DNA from: Saprospiraceae bacterium
GTDB lineage: Bacteria; Bacteroidota; Bacteroidia; Chitinophagales; Saprospiraceae
DNA length: 64,000 bases
Assembly: GCA_016709995.1 (NCBI GenBank)
Contig: JADJLQ010000001.1
Span: forward strand, 1,956,001-2,020,000
Direction of reading: 5' to 3'
Shown here: piece by piece, positions 52,132-61,633 of the stretch
How positions within the stretch are numbered: position 1 is the first letter of the stretch
Layout: each line of letters starts with the position of its first letter
Notes under the pieces: generated by a model
Seen by the model: the letters and a program-made list of their open reading frames with translations, nothing else
What the model was told of the DNA's origin: nothing
Databases searched by the model: none
Translations under genes and position numbers: made by a program

Positions 52132-54516
52132 ATGTATAGAGTATTGATTCTTATTTTTTTATTTGCCTTCAGTGGCAGTTTGCTCGCTCAGCCTTTGAGA
52201 GAAATTCCGTTGAGTATGAAAATCCTGACTGCAGAGGAGAGCCTTGCCAAAGGTGATTACTACAATGCCCTGGATTGGTATGAGCAGGTATATAAAGAAA
52301 AACGTGACCCAGAGATAGCCTATAAAATAGCCTTGTTGCATTATACACTCAGAGATTATGCCCGGGCTGAAACACAACTGACCAGGCTACTGACTTCAAA
52401 TCTGAAAGGGGTGCGCCCTCCTGCCGCGGCTTATTATTACCTGGGAATGGTGCAAAAGATGAATGGCAAAACCAGGGAGGCGACAGAGGCTTTCAGCAAA
52501 TTTATTACAGAGGGCAAGGATCAGAATATGATCACCTTAGCTCAAAATGAATTGGATGGCATAGAGCAGATGGGTAATCTTGCTACTAATAAAGGCATAG
52601 CTGTCGTCAATGTTGGCACCATCGTAAACTCCCCTTTTACGGAATCCAATGCAGTATTAAGCTCCGACAATACCTTATATTTTGTCTCTTTTCAAAAAAA
52701 AGCTCCAATAGTACAGGATGGTAAAGATCAGGACTATCATGCCAAGATATATACCAGTGCTAAAACCAAAGATGGCAAATGGGGCAAACCAGTCGCCTTA
52801 TCCGACGCTATCAATAGACCCAATGTACACAGTGGGCATATAACTCTAAGCCCTGACGGTGAAACTATGGTTTTCACCAGATCTTTATTGGTCAGCAATG
52901 AAGTATCCGAGACTAAAATGTATGTCTCAGAAAAAGATGCCAGCGGTTGGGCACCTGCCCGGGAAATCAAATTGCCTACCGGTGATTTTCAAATCCGGTA
53001 TCCTGCCTTTGGCAAAATGTTTGACCGGGATGTCCTCTTTGTATCCTCTAATAAACCAGGAGGTATGGGAGGCTTTGATCTATATTATGGCAATTTTGAT
53101 GGCCAGACGCTTGGAGATTTGGTGACCATGGGACCACGGTTCAATACCCCTGGTGATGATATCAGTCCATTTTATACCAAGACTACTTTTTATTATAGCA
53201 CCAATGGCAAACCAGGCATGGGAGGCTTTGACATATTTTCAGCCAATTTTACAGGTACAGATTATGAAGCTCCTCAGAATATGGGGCGCAACTATAACAC
53301 GACCGTTGATGATATGTTCTTTACCTTAAATCCGGATGGAGGTACAGGATTTTTGGTGTCTAATCGTCCCGGTACCCGAAGCTTAAAAAGTAAGACCTGC
53401 TGTGATGATATTTTTTACTTTTCACTTCAACCTATCCTCGTCGATATGGTCGTAGATGTGTTTGAAACACCCAAAAAAGCACTCAAAGGCAGTTTAATAA
53501 GAATCAATGAGTATGTGGAAGAAAGCAGCTTCGAAAAGGAAAGAAAAACCAATGATCAGTCTAATAATTTTCAGTTTGACCTCGAAGTAGACAGAGCATA
53601 CCAGTTTGTAGTATCAAGGGATGGCTATTACCCCGATACTTTTGAAGTAAATACAGTTGGGATACTCGAATCAAGCAATCTTAAAAAAGAGGTTATTCTC
53701 AGACCTATGCCTCCAGAGCCTACTACTGAAACCATCACCATCAATGAACCCATCAGACTGAATAAGATCTACTACGATTATGACGATGCTGCGATCTTGA
53801 AAGATGCTGAAGAAGATCTGGGTGCTCTGCTCGAATTATTAAAGGAATATCCTACGATGGTGATAGAATTGTCCAGCCATACGGATGCAAGAGGCAATGA
53901 TGAATACAATAAACGATTATCCCAGCGCAGAGCCAACTCTGCAAAAAATTGGATCACCTCTCGCGGCATCGATCCTTCCAGAATCAAAGCGATCGGTTTT
54001 GGAGAATCCAAAATCCTTAATAGGTGTAAAAATGGAGTAAACTGTACCGATGATGAGCACAGATTTAATCGACGCACAGAGTTCAGAATTCTAGAAGGGC
54101 CTCAGACTATCACCATCAAAAAAGAAATATTCAAAGGGCAAAAACCTGCTCTCAAACCCGGTGACGGTGGCTCTGCAAGTTTACAAAATATACCTACCAT
54201 AAAGAAAGGGGTCCCTATCCTCAAATGGGACAATCCATTTTTTGATTTTGGCCTGGTCAACAAAGGAGAAGATAAATTGCATGAATTTGGTTTTGTCAAT
54301 GCCGGTGATGCTGACTTACTCATCGAAATAGCTACTGCCTGCGAATGTACTGACCTCGACTACCCCACCAAGGCTATCAAACCCGGCGAAAGAGGGGTAG
54401 TTAAAGCAAATTTTCATAGTAAAGAAAAAGATGGTGAAGCTGAAATCACTATCAATGTCATCGCCAATACAGATCCCATAGTAGTCGAGGCCAGATTCAG
54501 AGCTTTTGTGAAGTAG
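52132..54516 (+). CDS. PorE-like OmpA-family protein with a C-terminal DUF1573 domain
   Basis: A 794-residue protein with a signal peptide (LILIFLFAFSGSLLAQ). Residues 25-150 hold TPR helices (KGDYYNALDWYEQVYKE). About 155-430 hold PD40/WD40-like beta-propeller repeats (NAVLSSDNTLYFVSF, ITLSPDGETMVFTRS, FVSSNKPGGMGGFDLYYG). A CRD-like module follows, then an OmpA peptidoglycan-binding domain near 550-665 (IYYDYDDAAILKDAEEDL, HTDARGNDEYNKRLSQRRA). TPR, PD40, CRD and OmpA in this order are the layout of PorE of the type IX secretion system. The last 100 residues are an added DUF1573 (ASH-like) domain with FFDFGLVNKGEDKLHEFGF and the ACECT motif. It is either a divergent PorE or a paralogue. Confidence 0.88.
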   Translation: MYRVLILIFLFAFSGSLLAQPLREIPLSMKILTAEESLAKGDYYNALDWYEQVYKEKRDPEIAYKIALLHYTLRDYARAETQLTRLLTSNLKGVRPPAAAYYYLGMVQKMNGKTREATEAFSKFITEGKDQNMITLAQNELDGIEQMGNLATNKGIAVVNVGTIVNSPFTESNAVLSSDNTLYFVSFQKKAPIVQDGKDQDYHAKIYTSAKTKDGKWGKPVALSDAINRPNVHSGHITLSPDGETMVFTRSLLVSNEVSETKMYVSEKDASGWAPAREIKLPTGDFQIRYPAFGKMFDRDVLFVSSNKPGGMGGFDLYYGNFDGQTLGDLVTMGPRFNTPGDDISPFYTKTTFYYSTNGKPGMGGFDIFSANFTGTDYEAPQNMGRNYNTTVDDMFFTLNPDGGTGFLVSNRPGTRSLKSKTCCDDIFYFSLQPILVDMVVDVFETPKKALKGSLIRINEYVEESSFEKERKTNDQSNNFQFDLEVDRAYQFVVSRDGYYPDTFEVNTVGILESSNLKKEVILRPMPPEPTTETITINEPIRLNKIYYDYDDAAILKDAEEDLGALLELLKEYPTMVIELSSHTDARGNDEYNKRLSQRRANSAKNWITSRGIDPSRIKAIGFGESKILNRCKNGVNCTDDEHRFNRRTEFRILEGPQTITIKKEIFKGQKPALKPGDGGSASLQNIPTIKKGVPILKWDNPFFDFGLVNKGEDKLHEFGFVNAGDADLLIEIATACECTDLDYPTKAIKPGERGVVKANFHSKEKDGEAEITINVIANTDPIVVEARFRAFVK

Positions 54517-54542
54517 CTTAACTTTAACTTACAAGATTTCAT

Positions 54543-55151
54543 TTGGCTCAAGATCTACTTCATGATGTTATAAAAGAAGCAAGGTCACTGGGCTGGGTAC
54601 AATGGCTGGCCTTTTTGACTGGATTAGTTTATATCTACTTTGCCACACGCAGCGATGCCCGATGTTGGATTTGGGGAATCCTATCCAGTGCACTATGGGC
54701 TTACACCAGTTGGTTTCAATTAAATCTGTTGAGTGACAGTATATTGCAAATGATCTATGTGGTACTCGGTGTTTGGGGGCTATATTCATGGCGGATCAAA
54801 AAAAACAAAACTACCCTCCCTGTATCGCATTGCTCACCCAGCCAGTTGATATTATATCTATTTGTGGGAGCCATCTTTTCCATCGCCTTGGGGCAATTTA
54901 TGAAGTCGACCCAGGCCGCTTTTCCTATGCTGGATGCTGCACTGACTGTATTTTCTGTGATCGCCACGATCATGCTGATCAAACAACAGATCGAAAATTG
55001 GATATTCTGGATCGTCATCAACCTGGTCTCTATACCAGTTTTCATCATTCGGGATGGGCATTTATTCGCCTTATTGTTTTTAATCTATTTTGTGCTGTCC
55101 ATCAAAGGTTGGAAGGAATGGCAACAGTTGCTGCGAGTCAATGCTTCCTGA
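54543..55151 (+). CDS. pnuC: PnuC-type nicotinamide riboside/mononucleotide transporter
   Basis: A 202-residue membrane protein with about seven helices. It begins at a TTG (54543) and reads DLLHDVIKEARSLGWVQWLAFLTGLVYIYFATRSDARCWIWGILSS across residues 3-48. Motifs typical of PnuC are WGLYSWRI, the NWIFWIVINLVSIPVFI segment and the final KGWKEW. It probably imports nicotinamide riboside for NAD synthesis through a facilitated, phosphorylation-driven route known from Neisseria PnuC. It lies 26 bp after the OmpA-DUF1573 gene on the same strand. Confidence 0.9.
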   Translation: MAQDLLHDVIKEARSLGWVQWLAFLTGLVYIYFATRSDARCWIWGILSSALWAYTSWFQLNLLSDSILQMIYVVLGVWGLYSWRIKKNKTTLPVSHCSPSQLILYLFVGAIFSIALGQFMKSTQAAFPMLDAALTVFSVIATIMLIKQQIENWIFWIVINLVSIPVFIIRDGHLFALLFLIYFVLSIKGWKEWQQLLRVNAS

Positions 55152-55239
55152 TGACGCTACCTGGCCTAACCCACCAATATCATTGAAATTTGCATCTTTA
55201 CACTGTATTTTACAATTTAATCTTTAAGTAAATACTTTA

Positions 55240-56310
55240 ATGAAATACATATATTTTGCATTGATCATCAGTATTTTAGCACTAGCCTGTAGCTCCAACC
55301 CGTTTACAAATTCTCAGACACCGACTTCCACGGCTTATGGGGAGCCAAATCATATTGTCCTGGTGTGCAACCAATCCGATTGGGATGGAGCAATAGGAGA
55401 TTCTTTAAGGTACTATTTTGGATCAGCTTACCCAATTCTGCCACAGCCTGAAGCTATCTTCGACATTAGGCAGATGAACTACTCTGATATCGTTGCCCTC
55501 AAAACATTTAGAGAGCTTCGAAATTATATTTTCATAGCCGACCTTTCAAAAAAAGACACATTGACCTACAAACTATTAGTTCAATTATTAGGTACCGAAC
55601 GAATTAATGATCATCTGCAAGAATCACCCACATCCAATCTAATATCTCGTGATGTCTGGGCCCATGGTCAACAACTTATGTATATCTTAGGAAATGACCA
55701 GGATGATTTATTCAATAGGATCAGAAGAAGCTTCCCTGGGATATCCCGACAAATAAGAGAGTTTGACAGGCCCCGGATCAGAGGAACTGTGTATGCTGCC
55801 GGCGTCAGCAAATTGAACTCTGAGTCAATTGGTGATCGATACCATATATCCATCGAACTACCTTATGATTGGAAACTGGTTTCTTCTCAACCTGCAGGAA
55901 GCTGGATTAGAAAAGAAACTGAAAAAGCCAGTTTTAATCTCATTCTGAGTAAAATAAAATATGAAAACACCAATCAATTTTCTGAAGACGGGTTTAAAAA
56001 AATAAGAGATACCCTGTTAAGGCATTTTGTGACTACAGACTCCCCTGGTGACTTCATGAAAATCAATGATATAGATCTGCCTTTATTTACCTATCAAAAA
56101 AATATTGACGGCAATTATGGTATTGAAATGAGAGGCGTTTGGGAGACTGCCATAGAATTCATGGGCGGCCCTTTTCAAACCTATATGATTCAGACCCCAA
56201 AAAAAGATTCTATTCTTTTTATCGATGCTTTTGTCTATGCCCCGGAACAAGAAAAACGAGATCTTATCCAGCAACTGGAAGAAGTAATACAAACTGTTCA
56301 TTTCAAATAA
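55240..56310 (+). CDS. DUF4837 family lipoprotein
   Basis: A 356-residue protein with a lipoprotein signal (YFALIISILALAC, Cys about residue 17). The mature part begins AYGEPNHIVLVCNQSDWDGAIGDSLRYYFGSAYPILPQPE, which is the hallmark of DUF4837, a Bacteroidota lipoprotein family; other family stretches are FRELRNYIFIADLS, SRDVWAHGQQLMYILG and IRGVWE-like GVWETAIEFMGGPF. The role is unknown. It follows pnuC after 88 bp and is opposed by dprA. Confidence 0.85.
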   Translation: MKYIYFALIISILALACSSNPFTNSQTPTSTAYGEPNHIVLVCNQSDWDGAIGDSLRYYFGSAYPILPQPEAIFDIRQMNYSDIVALKTFRELRNYIFIADLSKKDTLTYKLLVQLLGTERINDHLQESPTSNLISRDVWAHGQQLMYILGNDQDDLFNRIRRSFPGISRQIREFDRPRIRGTVYAAGVSKLNSESIGDRYHISIELPYDWKLVSSQPAGSWIRKETEKASFNLILSKIKYENTNQFSEDGFKKIRDTLLRHFVTTDSPGDFMKINDIDLPLFTYQKNIDGNYGIEMRGVWETAIEFMGGPFQTYMIQTPKKDSILFIDAFVYAPEQEKRDLIQQLEEVIQTVHFK

Positions 56311-56358
56311 ATATCCTAAAAAAGTGCAACTTTAATTGACTCCAGGCAGTCTGCCAGT

Positions 56359-57459
56359 TTATTGGATCAACATATATTTTTTGCCAGGCAGAGCCTTGAT
56401 GACCCCTTTAAATTCTAATTCGAGCAACAATCCTGCGATTGCACTTGGAGCTAGCTGCAATTCGTGATATAATCTATCAATGCTCATATATTCATTTTCA
56501 CGGAGTAATTGGACTACTTTCTGTTCCATCACTGTCAGATCCTGGAATAAACTCCTTTGGACAGGGTGATGGTCAGATTTTTGCCAGTTCATGTTGTTCG
56601 CCAAATCGGATGCTGATTCTATGAGGGCGGCTTTGTGTCTTTTGATAAGGGTATTGCATCCTTCTGAATTGAGATCAGTAGTCCTGCCTGGAAACGCAAA
56701 TACATCTTTATTATACATATTGGCATATTCAGCGGTGATCATCGACCCACCCTCGATGCCCGACTCGACGACAACGACCGCATCACTAAGGGCTGCTACT
56801 ACTTTATTGCGCATCGGGAAGTTTTCTCTATCGGGCTTTGTTTTCGTCATGAACTGTGTGAGTAGGCCCCCATTTGTCGTCATTCTTTTTGTCGTAGAAG
56901 CATGGGCGCTCGGATAGATCTTATCCAGTCCATTTCCCATGACTCCCACAGTGGGGATTTCGACATCTACGCTTTTACGATGCGCCGTGATATCGATTCC
57001 ATAAGCTAGCCCCGATATGACCAATACATTATACTCTTTGAGCTCCTCTACCAGCTTTTCACACAACATCCTGCCTGCATCTGTAGGCGACCTGGTCCCT
57101 ATCACAGATACTATGCGATGATGATCCAGATCTGCGGTTCCTTTGAAATACAATAACACGGGAGTGTCTTCATAGGATTTAAATCTGAATGGGTATTCTT
57201 TGTCTGTATAAAATAACATTTTGATGTCGTGTCGCTCGATAAACTTCATTTCTTCTTCTGCCCGATTGAATGCTTCTTTATGATTGAAGATGCTCACTGC
57301 TGTTTTTTCTCCAATACCGGGAATAGCTAAAAGATCTTTTTTTTTAGACTTAAACACCTGATCTATTCCTCCCAGGTAGGCAACAAGCTGACGGGTAGTT
57401 ACTGGTCCTACCCCTTCTATCTGTGTTAGAGCTATTTTTTGAATTGCATCAGGCACCAT
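56359..57459 (-). CDS. dprA: DNA processing protein DprA
   Basis: A 366-residue protein. An N-terminal HhH-like region (VGPVTTRQLVAYLGG, AIPGIGEKTAVSIF) is followed by the Rossmann-like DprA core: VSVIGTRSPTDAGRMLCEKL, VISGLAYGIDITAHR, TVGVMGNGLDKIYPSAH, ENFPMRNKVVAALSDAVVVVE and FAFPGRT. A C-terminal winged helix (NEYMSIDRLYHELQLAP) is present. DprA loads RecA on incoming single strands in transformation. The window shows no other competence gene, but DprA is nearly universal in Bacteroidota. Confidence 0.96.
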   Translation of the reverse strand: MVPDAIQKIALTQIEGVGPVTTRQLVAYLGGIDQVFKSKKKDLLAIPGIGEKTAVSIFNHKEAFNRAEEEMKFIERHDIKMLFYTDKEYPFRFKSYEDTPVLLYFKGTADLDHHRIVSVIGTRSPTDAGRMLCEKLVEELKEYNVLVISGLAYGIDITAHRKSVDVEIPTVGVMGNGLDKIYPSAHASTTKRMTTNGGLLTQFMTKTKPDRENFPMRNKVVAALSDAVVVVESGIEGGSMITAEYANMYNKDVFAFPGRTTDLNSEGCNTLIKRHKAALIESASDLANNMNWQKSDHHPVQRSLFQDLTVMEQKVVQLLRENEYMSIDRLYHELQLAPSAIAGLLLELEFKGVIKALPGKKYMLIQ

Positions 57460-57528
57460 ATCACCTACACAAAATATCTATACCCAAATCCATTTAACAG
57501 AACTGCACTTCTTGAATTGAAGTATTTT

Positions 57529-59097
57529 TTAATTGACTTCAGGTTTTGGTTGCTCCTTCCTGGGTATTTTTTCATCCCGTTGAGCTGTATGAAAAATAAA
57601 GGAGGAAATGATCGTAGCTGCTTGCTTGAGGTCATCTGCGATCAGATGGTCATAATTATCCATATTGGAATGATGAGTTTTGGACATGTAGGATATTTCA
57701 TCTTGAATAAACTGAAATCCCGGCACGCCCACGCCATCAAAAGACAAATGATCAGTACCTCCTGTATTTTGAAGTGTCAATGTATTTGCACCAAGATCTT
57801 TAAAAGCATCTAGCCAGGATCTGAAGATTTGGGACACCTGGTCATTGCCTTGCATATAGACGCCTCTGATCTTGCCGGTTCCATTGTCCAGGTTATAATA
57901 GGCAGAGATCTTTGCTTGCTCTGGCTTGATTTCAAGGATATTATTCGAGGTGTCTCTCCGCACCAAATGTTGATTGACATAAGCTCTGGACCCCAACAGT
58001 CCCTGCTCTTCACCTGTCCAAAGGGCTAATCTCAGAGTTCGGCGAGGAGGTATACCTGATTCCTTGATCGTCTCCAAAAGGATCCTGGCAGCCTCTATCA
58101 TGACAGCAGAACCAGCTCCATTGTCAGTAGCACCCGTAGCACTATGCCAGGAGTCAAAATGAGCACCAAACATCACGATTTCATCTTTAAGATCAGTACC
58201 CGGGATTTCGGCTATGATATTGTATTCCATACCGTCCGGATTGGTATATTTAGTCTGCAAATCAAGACTTACCGTGACAGGAATCCCTGCTTTTAATTGT
58301 CTGAAAATTCGATTGTATTGTTCGACTGCGATCGTAACCTGCGGTATGACTATTGCATCATTATCTTGCACCCTTTTGCCTTGTATAGCTCTGGCACCAC
58401 TCACGAATACGGTACCCTGGTCCCCTTTAAAACTCCTGTCCAGGACAGCAAGAGGCTGCTCATCATTTATAAGTGTCCACACATTTCCAGCCAGGGAAGC
58501 TCCAAAATTTCTAGGAAATCTGCCCCGACCAAAAGGAGTAGGCTGGGGAGCATTGGCCATTTCCAATAATTGCTCTGCTTCGTATCGCTTACCAGGTGCA
58601 TCAAACCATTCTTTTACCTCCCTGAGGGTGTCCAGCAGCACGATTTTCCCTTTCAATTTCCCTTTATATTTTGCAAGCTCTGCTTCTGTACTGGCGTCTA
58701 TATAGATGACCTGACCAGAAACTTTTCCCTTGGTAGATCCTGTCCAGGCTTTGGGATAGCCTATAATTGGATAGTAGGTGGGGGATTCATTGCTGATCTC
58801 AAAATGTTTTAGTTCCCATCCCCTGCCAAACGGGCCCCAGGACTCGGTATGTACATTCTGCATGCCCATTTTTTTGAGCTCGGTTACGGCCCATGCTACC
58901 GCCTGATCGGTCATATCAGATCCGGTTAGTCTGGGACCATAGACATCGGTCAGGTAAAATGCATAATCCATGACTTTACTTTTTTCCAAACCCTGATCTT
59001 TGATGATAGAATTGATTTTGTCATTGACCTTTTCCTGGGCTGTGAGCAGTGTTAGCGTGAACCCAAAACATAAAATAAGCAGGTAAGATTTTTTCAT
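57529..59097 (-). CDS. secreted M28 family aminopeptidase with PA domain
   Basis: From the ATG at 59097 the protein is 522 residues with a signal peptide (SYLLILCFGFTLTLLTAQ); an upstream Met at 59106 is a second option. A PA-like insert covers about 120-270 (VSGQVIYIDASTEAELAKYKGKLKGKIVLLD). The M28 zinc-peptidase core has the first metal His and Asp in MFGAHFDSWHSATGATDNGAG, the catalytic Glu pair in LALWTGEEQGLLGS, and further ligands in YYNLDNGTG and a late His in MSKTHHSNMDN. It probably removes N-terminal amino acids from peptides in the periplasm or outside. Confidence 0.92.
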   Translation of the reverse strand: MKKSYLLILCFGFTLTLLTAQEKVNDKINSIIKDQGLEKSKVMDYAFYLTDVYGPRLTGSDMTDQAVAWAVTELKKMGMQNVHTESWGPFGRGWELKHFEISNESPTYYPIIGYPKAWTGSTKGKVSGQVIYIDASTEAELAKYKGKLKGKIVLLDTLREVKEWFDAPGKRYEAEQLLEMANAPQPTPFGRGRFPRNFGASLAGNVWTLINDEQPLAVLDRSFKGDQGTVFVSGARAIQGKRVQDNDAIVIPQVTIAVEQYNRIFRQLKAGIPVTVSLDLQTKYTNPDGMEYNIIAEIPGTDLKDEIVMFGAHFDSWHSATGATDNGAGSAVMIEAARILLETIKESGIPPRRTLRLALWTGEEQGLLGSRAYVNQHLVRRDTSNNILEIKPEQAKISAYYNLDNGTGKIRGVYMQGNDQVSQIFRSWLDAFKDLGANTLTLQNTGGTDHLSFDGVGVPGFQFIQDEISYMSKTHHSNMDNYDHLIADDLKQAATIISSFIFHTAQRDEKIPRKEQPKPEVN

Positions 59098-59281
59098 TTG
59101 AGACATAAAATTTAGTGAACAATATCTTTTGAAACAACCAAAATAAATAATTTCTGGGGCATTCAAGCCTTTAGTAAATTTGAATAGGGGCTTCCTGACT
59201 TGATTAATGGTTTAAAATAGGGTTATTCCGATCGTTTTTAACTTGCGTACTGGCTTAACATAGTAATTTTAACACTATTAT

Positions 59282-60445
59282 ATGCGTACACCTCCATCTT
59301 TTGATACCTGGACTGTAATTTTTTTATACGCTGCCCTGCAGGGACTTGCTTTGACCGCGATATTCTATTCTCATGGCAATCCCTCAAATAGATCTCAAAA
59401 ATCATTTTTGGCTATATTGATGGTAATGTTTTGCCTCATGATTCTCGAATATGTGTTCTGGTGGACAGGTTACCTGGTGAAGGTTCCACATCTGATGGGG
59501 GTTACCGCACCATTCATTTATTTGTATGGTCCGATCTTATTTTTCTATTTCAGGCAGGTGTTTAGAGATCAGTTCATAGATTTTAGGAAAGACTGGCCAC
59601 ACTTCTTACTTTTTATTTTTTTTCTGATTTCCCAGGTCCAATTATATATCCTGCCAGGAGCTACGAAGGTGGCATACATGGTAGGAACTCTTAAAGCTTC
59701 CGCTGGCATTCCCTGGCCCTGGCTCAACATCATTCAGATGGCTCTCTATGTCATCATCTGCTTTTACGAATACAGGGCAGAAGCTCAAAACACGATGGAA
59801 GTCAAAAAATGGTTTCGATTGATTTTAACCTTGTTTACGCTTTTTATAGGGAGTGTAATGTCATATTATGTCCTGGCGAAAATGCCCTGGTTCAATACCC
59901 TGTGGGATTATATGATATCTGCAAGTATGATGGTTTTTATTTATGCTATTGCGATCTATGGCTACTATCATAATAAGGTCTTTAATGGGTTTGAAATTCT
60001 GGAAATCATCCATAAAGAAAAGTACCAAAACTCCTCTTTAAAGTCCGAAACCGGCATAAAGACCCTCGAACGACTCAACCAATTAATGGATCAGGAAAAA
60101 TTATATGTTGACGATGAGATCAATCTTGAAAAACTAGCCTTTAGACTTCAGATCTCCCGTCATCAGCTTTCCCAGGTCATGAACGAACATGCTGGAATGA
60201 ATTTTTTTGAATATATCAACTCCCGCAGAATAGAAGAGGCCAAGCATTTGCTCACCAGCACTTCCAAAAAAGAATTAAACATCATCGAAATAGCATACAA
60301 AGTAGGATACTCTAACAAAGTCACTTTTAACAATACTTTTAAAAAATACACTGGTATGACGCCTTCAGAATATCGCGCCGATCCCCGGGATCATCTTCAA
60401 ACCCCTATTCTGTCCATTAGAAATAGGAAAAATGCGGATTCATAA
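59282..60445 (+). CDS. membrane-bound AraC-family transcription regulator
   Basis: A 387-residue protein with an N-terminal region of seven hydrophobic helices (residues 10-245, such as VIFLYAALQGLALTAIFY and PFIYLYGPILFFYF) and a C-terminal AraC/XylS-type DNA-binding domain (residues 280-375) with two helix-turn-helix motifs: LEKLAFRLQISRHQLSQVMN and NIIEIAYKVGYSNKVTFNNTFKKYTGMTPSEYR. This 7TM-AraC layout is common in Bacteroidota. The signal sensed is unknown. The following TPR/DUF1579-like gene starts 73 bp downstream and is a possible target or partner. Confidence 0.93.
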   Translation: MRTPPSFDTWTVIFLYAALQGLALTAIFYSHGNPSNRSQKSFLAILMVMFCLMILEYVFWWTGYLVKVPHLMGVTAPFIYLYGPILFFYFRQVFRDQFIDFRKDWPHFLLFIFFLISQVQLYILPGATKVAYMVGTLKASAGIPWPWLNIIQMALYVIICFYEYRAEAQNTMEVKKWFRLILTLFTLFIGSVMSYYVLAKMPWFNTLWDYMISASMMVFIYAIAIYGYYHNKVFNGFEILEIIHKEKYQNSSLKSETGIKTLERLNQLMDQEKLYVDDEINLEKLAFRLQISRHQLSQVMNEHAGMNFFEYINSRRIEEAKHLLTSTSKKELNIIEIAYKVGYSNKVTFNNTFKKYTGMTPSEYRADPRDHLQTPILSIRNRKNADS

Positions 60446-60518
60446 GGTAATGTCCGATCCGATAGAACCTCCAAGCTGCTGTTTGACCGTTTCTTTGTTG
60501 AAATTTTATTACTTAATT

Positions 60519-61445
60519 ATGAAAATCCTCACTATCTGCCTTATCTTATTTTTCTCTACCTCAGCCCTTGCCCAAATCAGTGGCCCGCCAGTGGTCGATG
60601 CGGCAGCCGATAGTTTGTATTTCAACAACAGGTGGAAGGAAGCCATACCCTTATACGTGTCTGCGATTCAATCAGGTCGTAATTCGCCCATTTTATTTTA
60701 TAGATTAGGCTTGTGTTACCAACAAACCGGTGCTCCGGATAAGGCCATCCCTAATTATCGAACCTGTCTGGCCCAAAGCCCCAATCCTAATCTGGCTCGT
60801 GTGGCTCAAGTCAATCTGGCCAAAAGTTATTCCCAGATCAATCAATTAGATTCTGTCACCACTACGCTGAAGCTGGCTTTGAAAAATGGCTATGTCAATA
60901 TCAATGACCTGGAGCAAGCGTCGGAATATGATAATTATAGAAAATCAAGTACTTATCCTGAAATAAAAGCTGAAATGTACAAAGCAGCTTATCCGTGTAT
61001 GACGGAGGCCGAAGCCAGGTGGTTTGATTTTTGGGTCGGCGATTGGAAAGCCTATGTCACCGGGTCTACTAACCAGGCGGGTATCTCCAAAATTGAAAAA
61101 ATCGCCGGTGATTGTGCCTTACTCGAAAACTGGACCAGTACTGCAGGGACTTTTAATGGCAAAAGCATCAATTTCTATAACAAACAAACCCAGAAATGGG
61201 AGCAGCATTGGGTGGGAAGTGCCGGCGGATATCAAAAATTTATAAATGGAGAATATAAAGACGATGCCATGAGATTTACTTTTAACAGGATCAATGCCGA
61301 TAAGACCATTTCTATCGGTCGGTTTACTTTTTTCAATCAGGGACCAGATCAGGTCAGGCAGTTTTCAGAATCTTCTAATGATGAAGGTAAGACCTGGAAT
61401 GTTGATTACGACTTTACTTATATTCGGAATAAAGAAAAAATGTAA
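60519..61445 (+). CDS. secreted TPR protein with DUF1579-like domain
   Basis: From the ATG at 60519 the protein is 308 residues with a signal peptide (MKILTICLILFFSTSALAQ). Residues 25-150 are TPR-like helices (FNNRWKEAIPLYVSAIQSG, YRLGLCYQQTGAPDKAIPNY). Residues 180-305 match a DUF1579-like beta-barrel: WFDFWVGDWKAYVTG, then GDCALLENWTS, YNKQTQKWEQHWVG and the final YDFTYIRN. The family is thought to bind a small ligand, but this is unproven. Upstream in-frame codons from 60432 overlap the AraC gene and are not supported. It follows the AraC regulator and is followed by a terminator. Confidence 0.8.
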   Translation: MKILTICLILFFSTSALAQISGPPVVDAAADSLYFNNRWKEAIPLYVSAIQSGRNSPILFYRLGLCYQQTGAPDKAIPNYRTCLAQSPNPNLARVAQVNLAKSYSQINQLDSVTTTLKLALKNGYVNINDLEQASEYDNYRKSSTYPEIKAEMYKAAYPCMTEAEARWFDFWVGDWKAYVTGSTNQAGISKIEKIAGDCALLENWTSTAGTFNGKSINFYNKQTQKWEQHWVGSAGGYQKFINGEYKDDAMRFTFNRINADKTISIGRFTFFNQGPDQVRQFSESSNDEGKTWNVDYDFTYIRNKEKM

Positions 61446-61502
61446 TCATATCCTGAGTTTACCGAAGTTAATTCTAGACCATAAATAATATATCAATTTG
61501 GT

Positions 61503-61567
61503 AGCTGGCGGCCAATATCATACAAATCTGTTAGTTATAATACATTCAGCAGGCCGCTGGCTTTTTT
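61503..61567 (+). terminator. intrinsic terminator after the TPR/DUF1579-like gene
   Basis: AGCTGGCGGCC (61503-61513) pairs with GGCCGCTGGCT (61552-61562) over 11 bp, with two G-U pairs, and a run of six T follows (61562-61567). The 38-base loop is long for a terminator. It lies 57 bp after the stop of the TPR gene. Confidence 0.65.
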
Positions 61568-61633
61568 AATATGTCTCTATTCCTCTTCCAGCAACATTGT
61601 CCTCTTCCTTAATGATTAACTTTTTTTCAGGCC

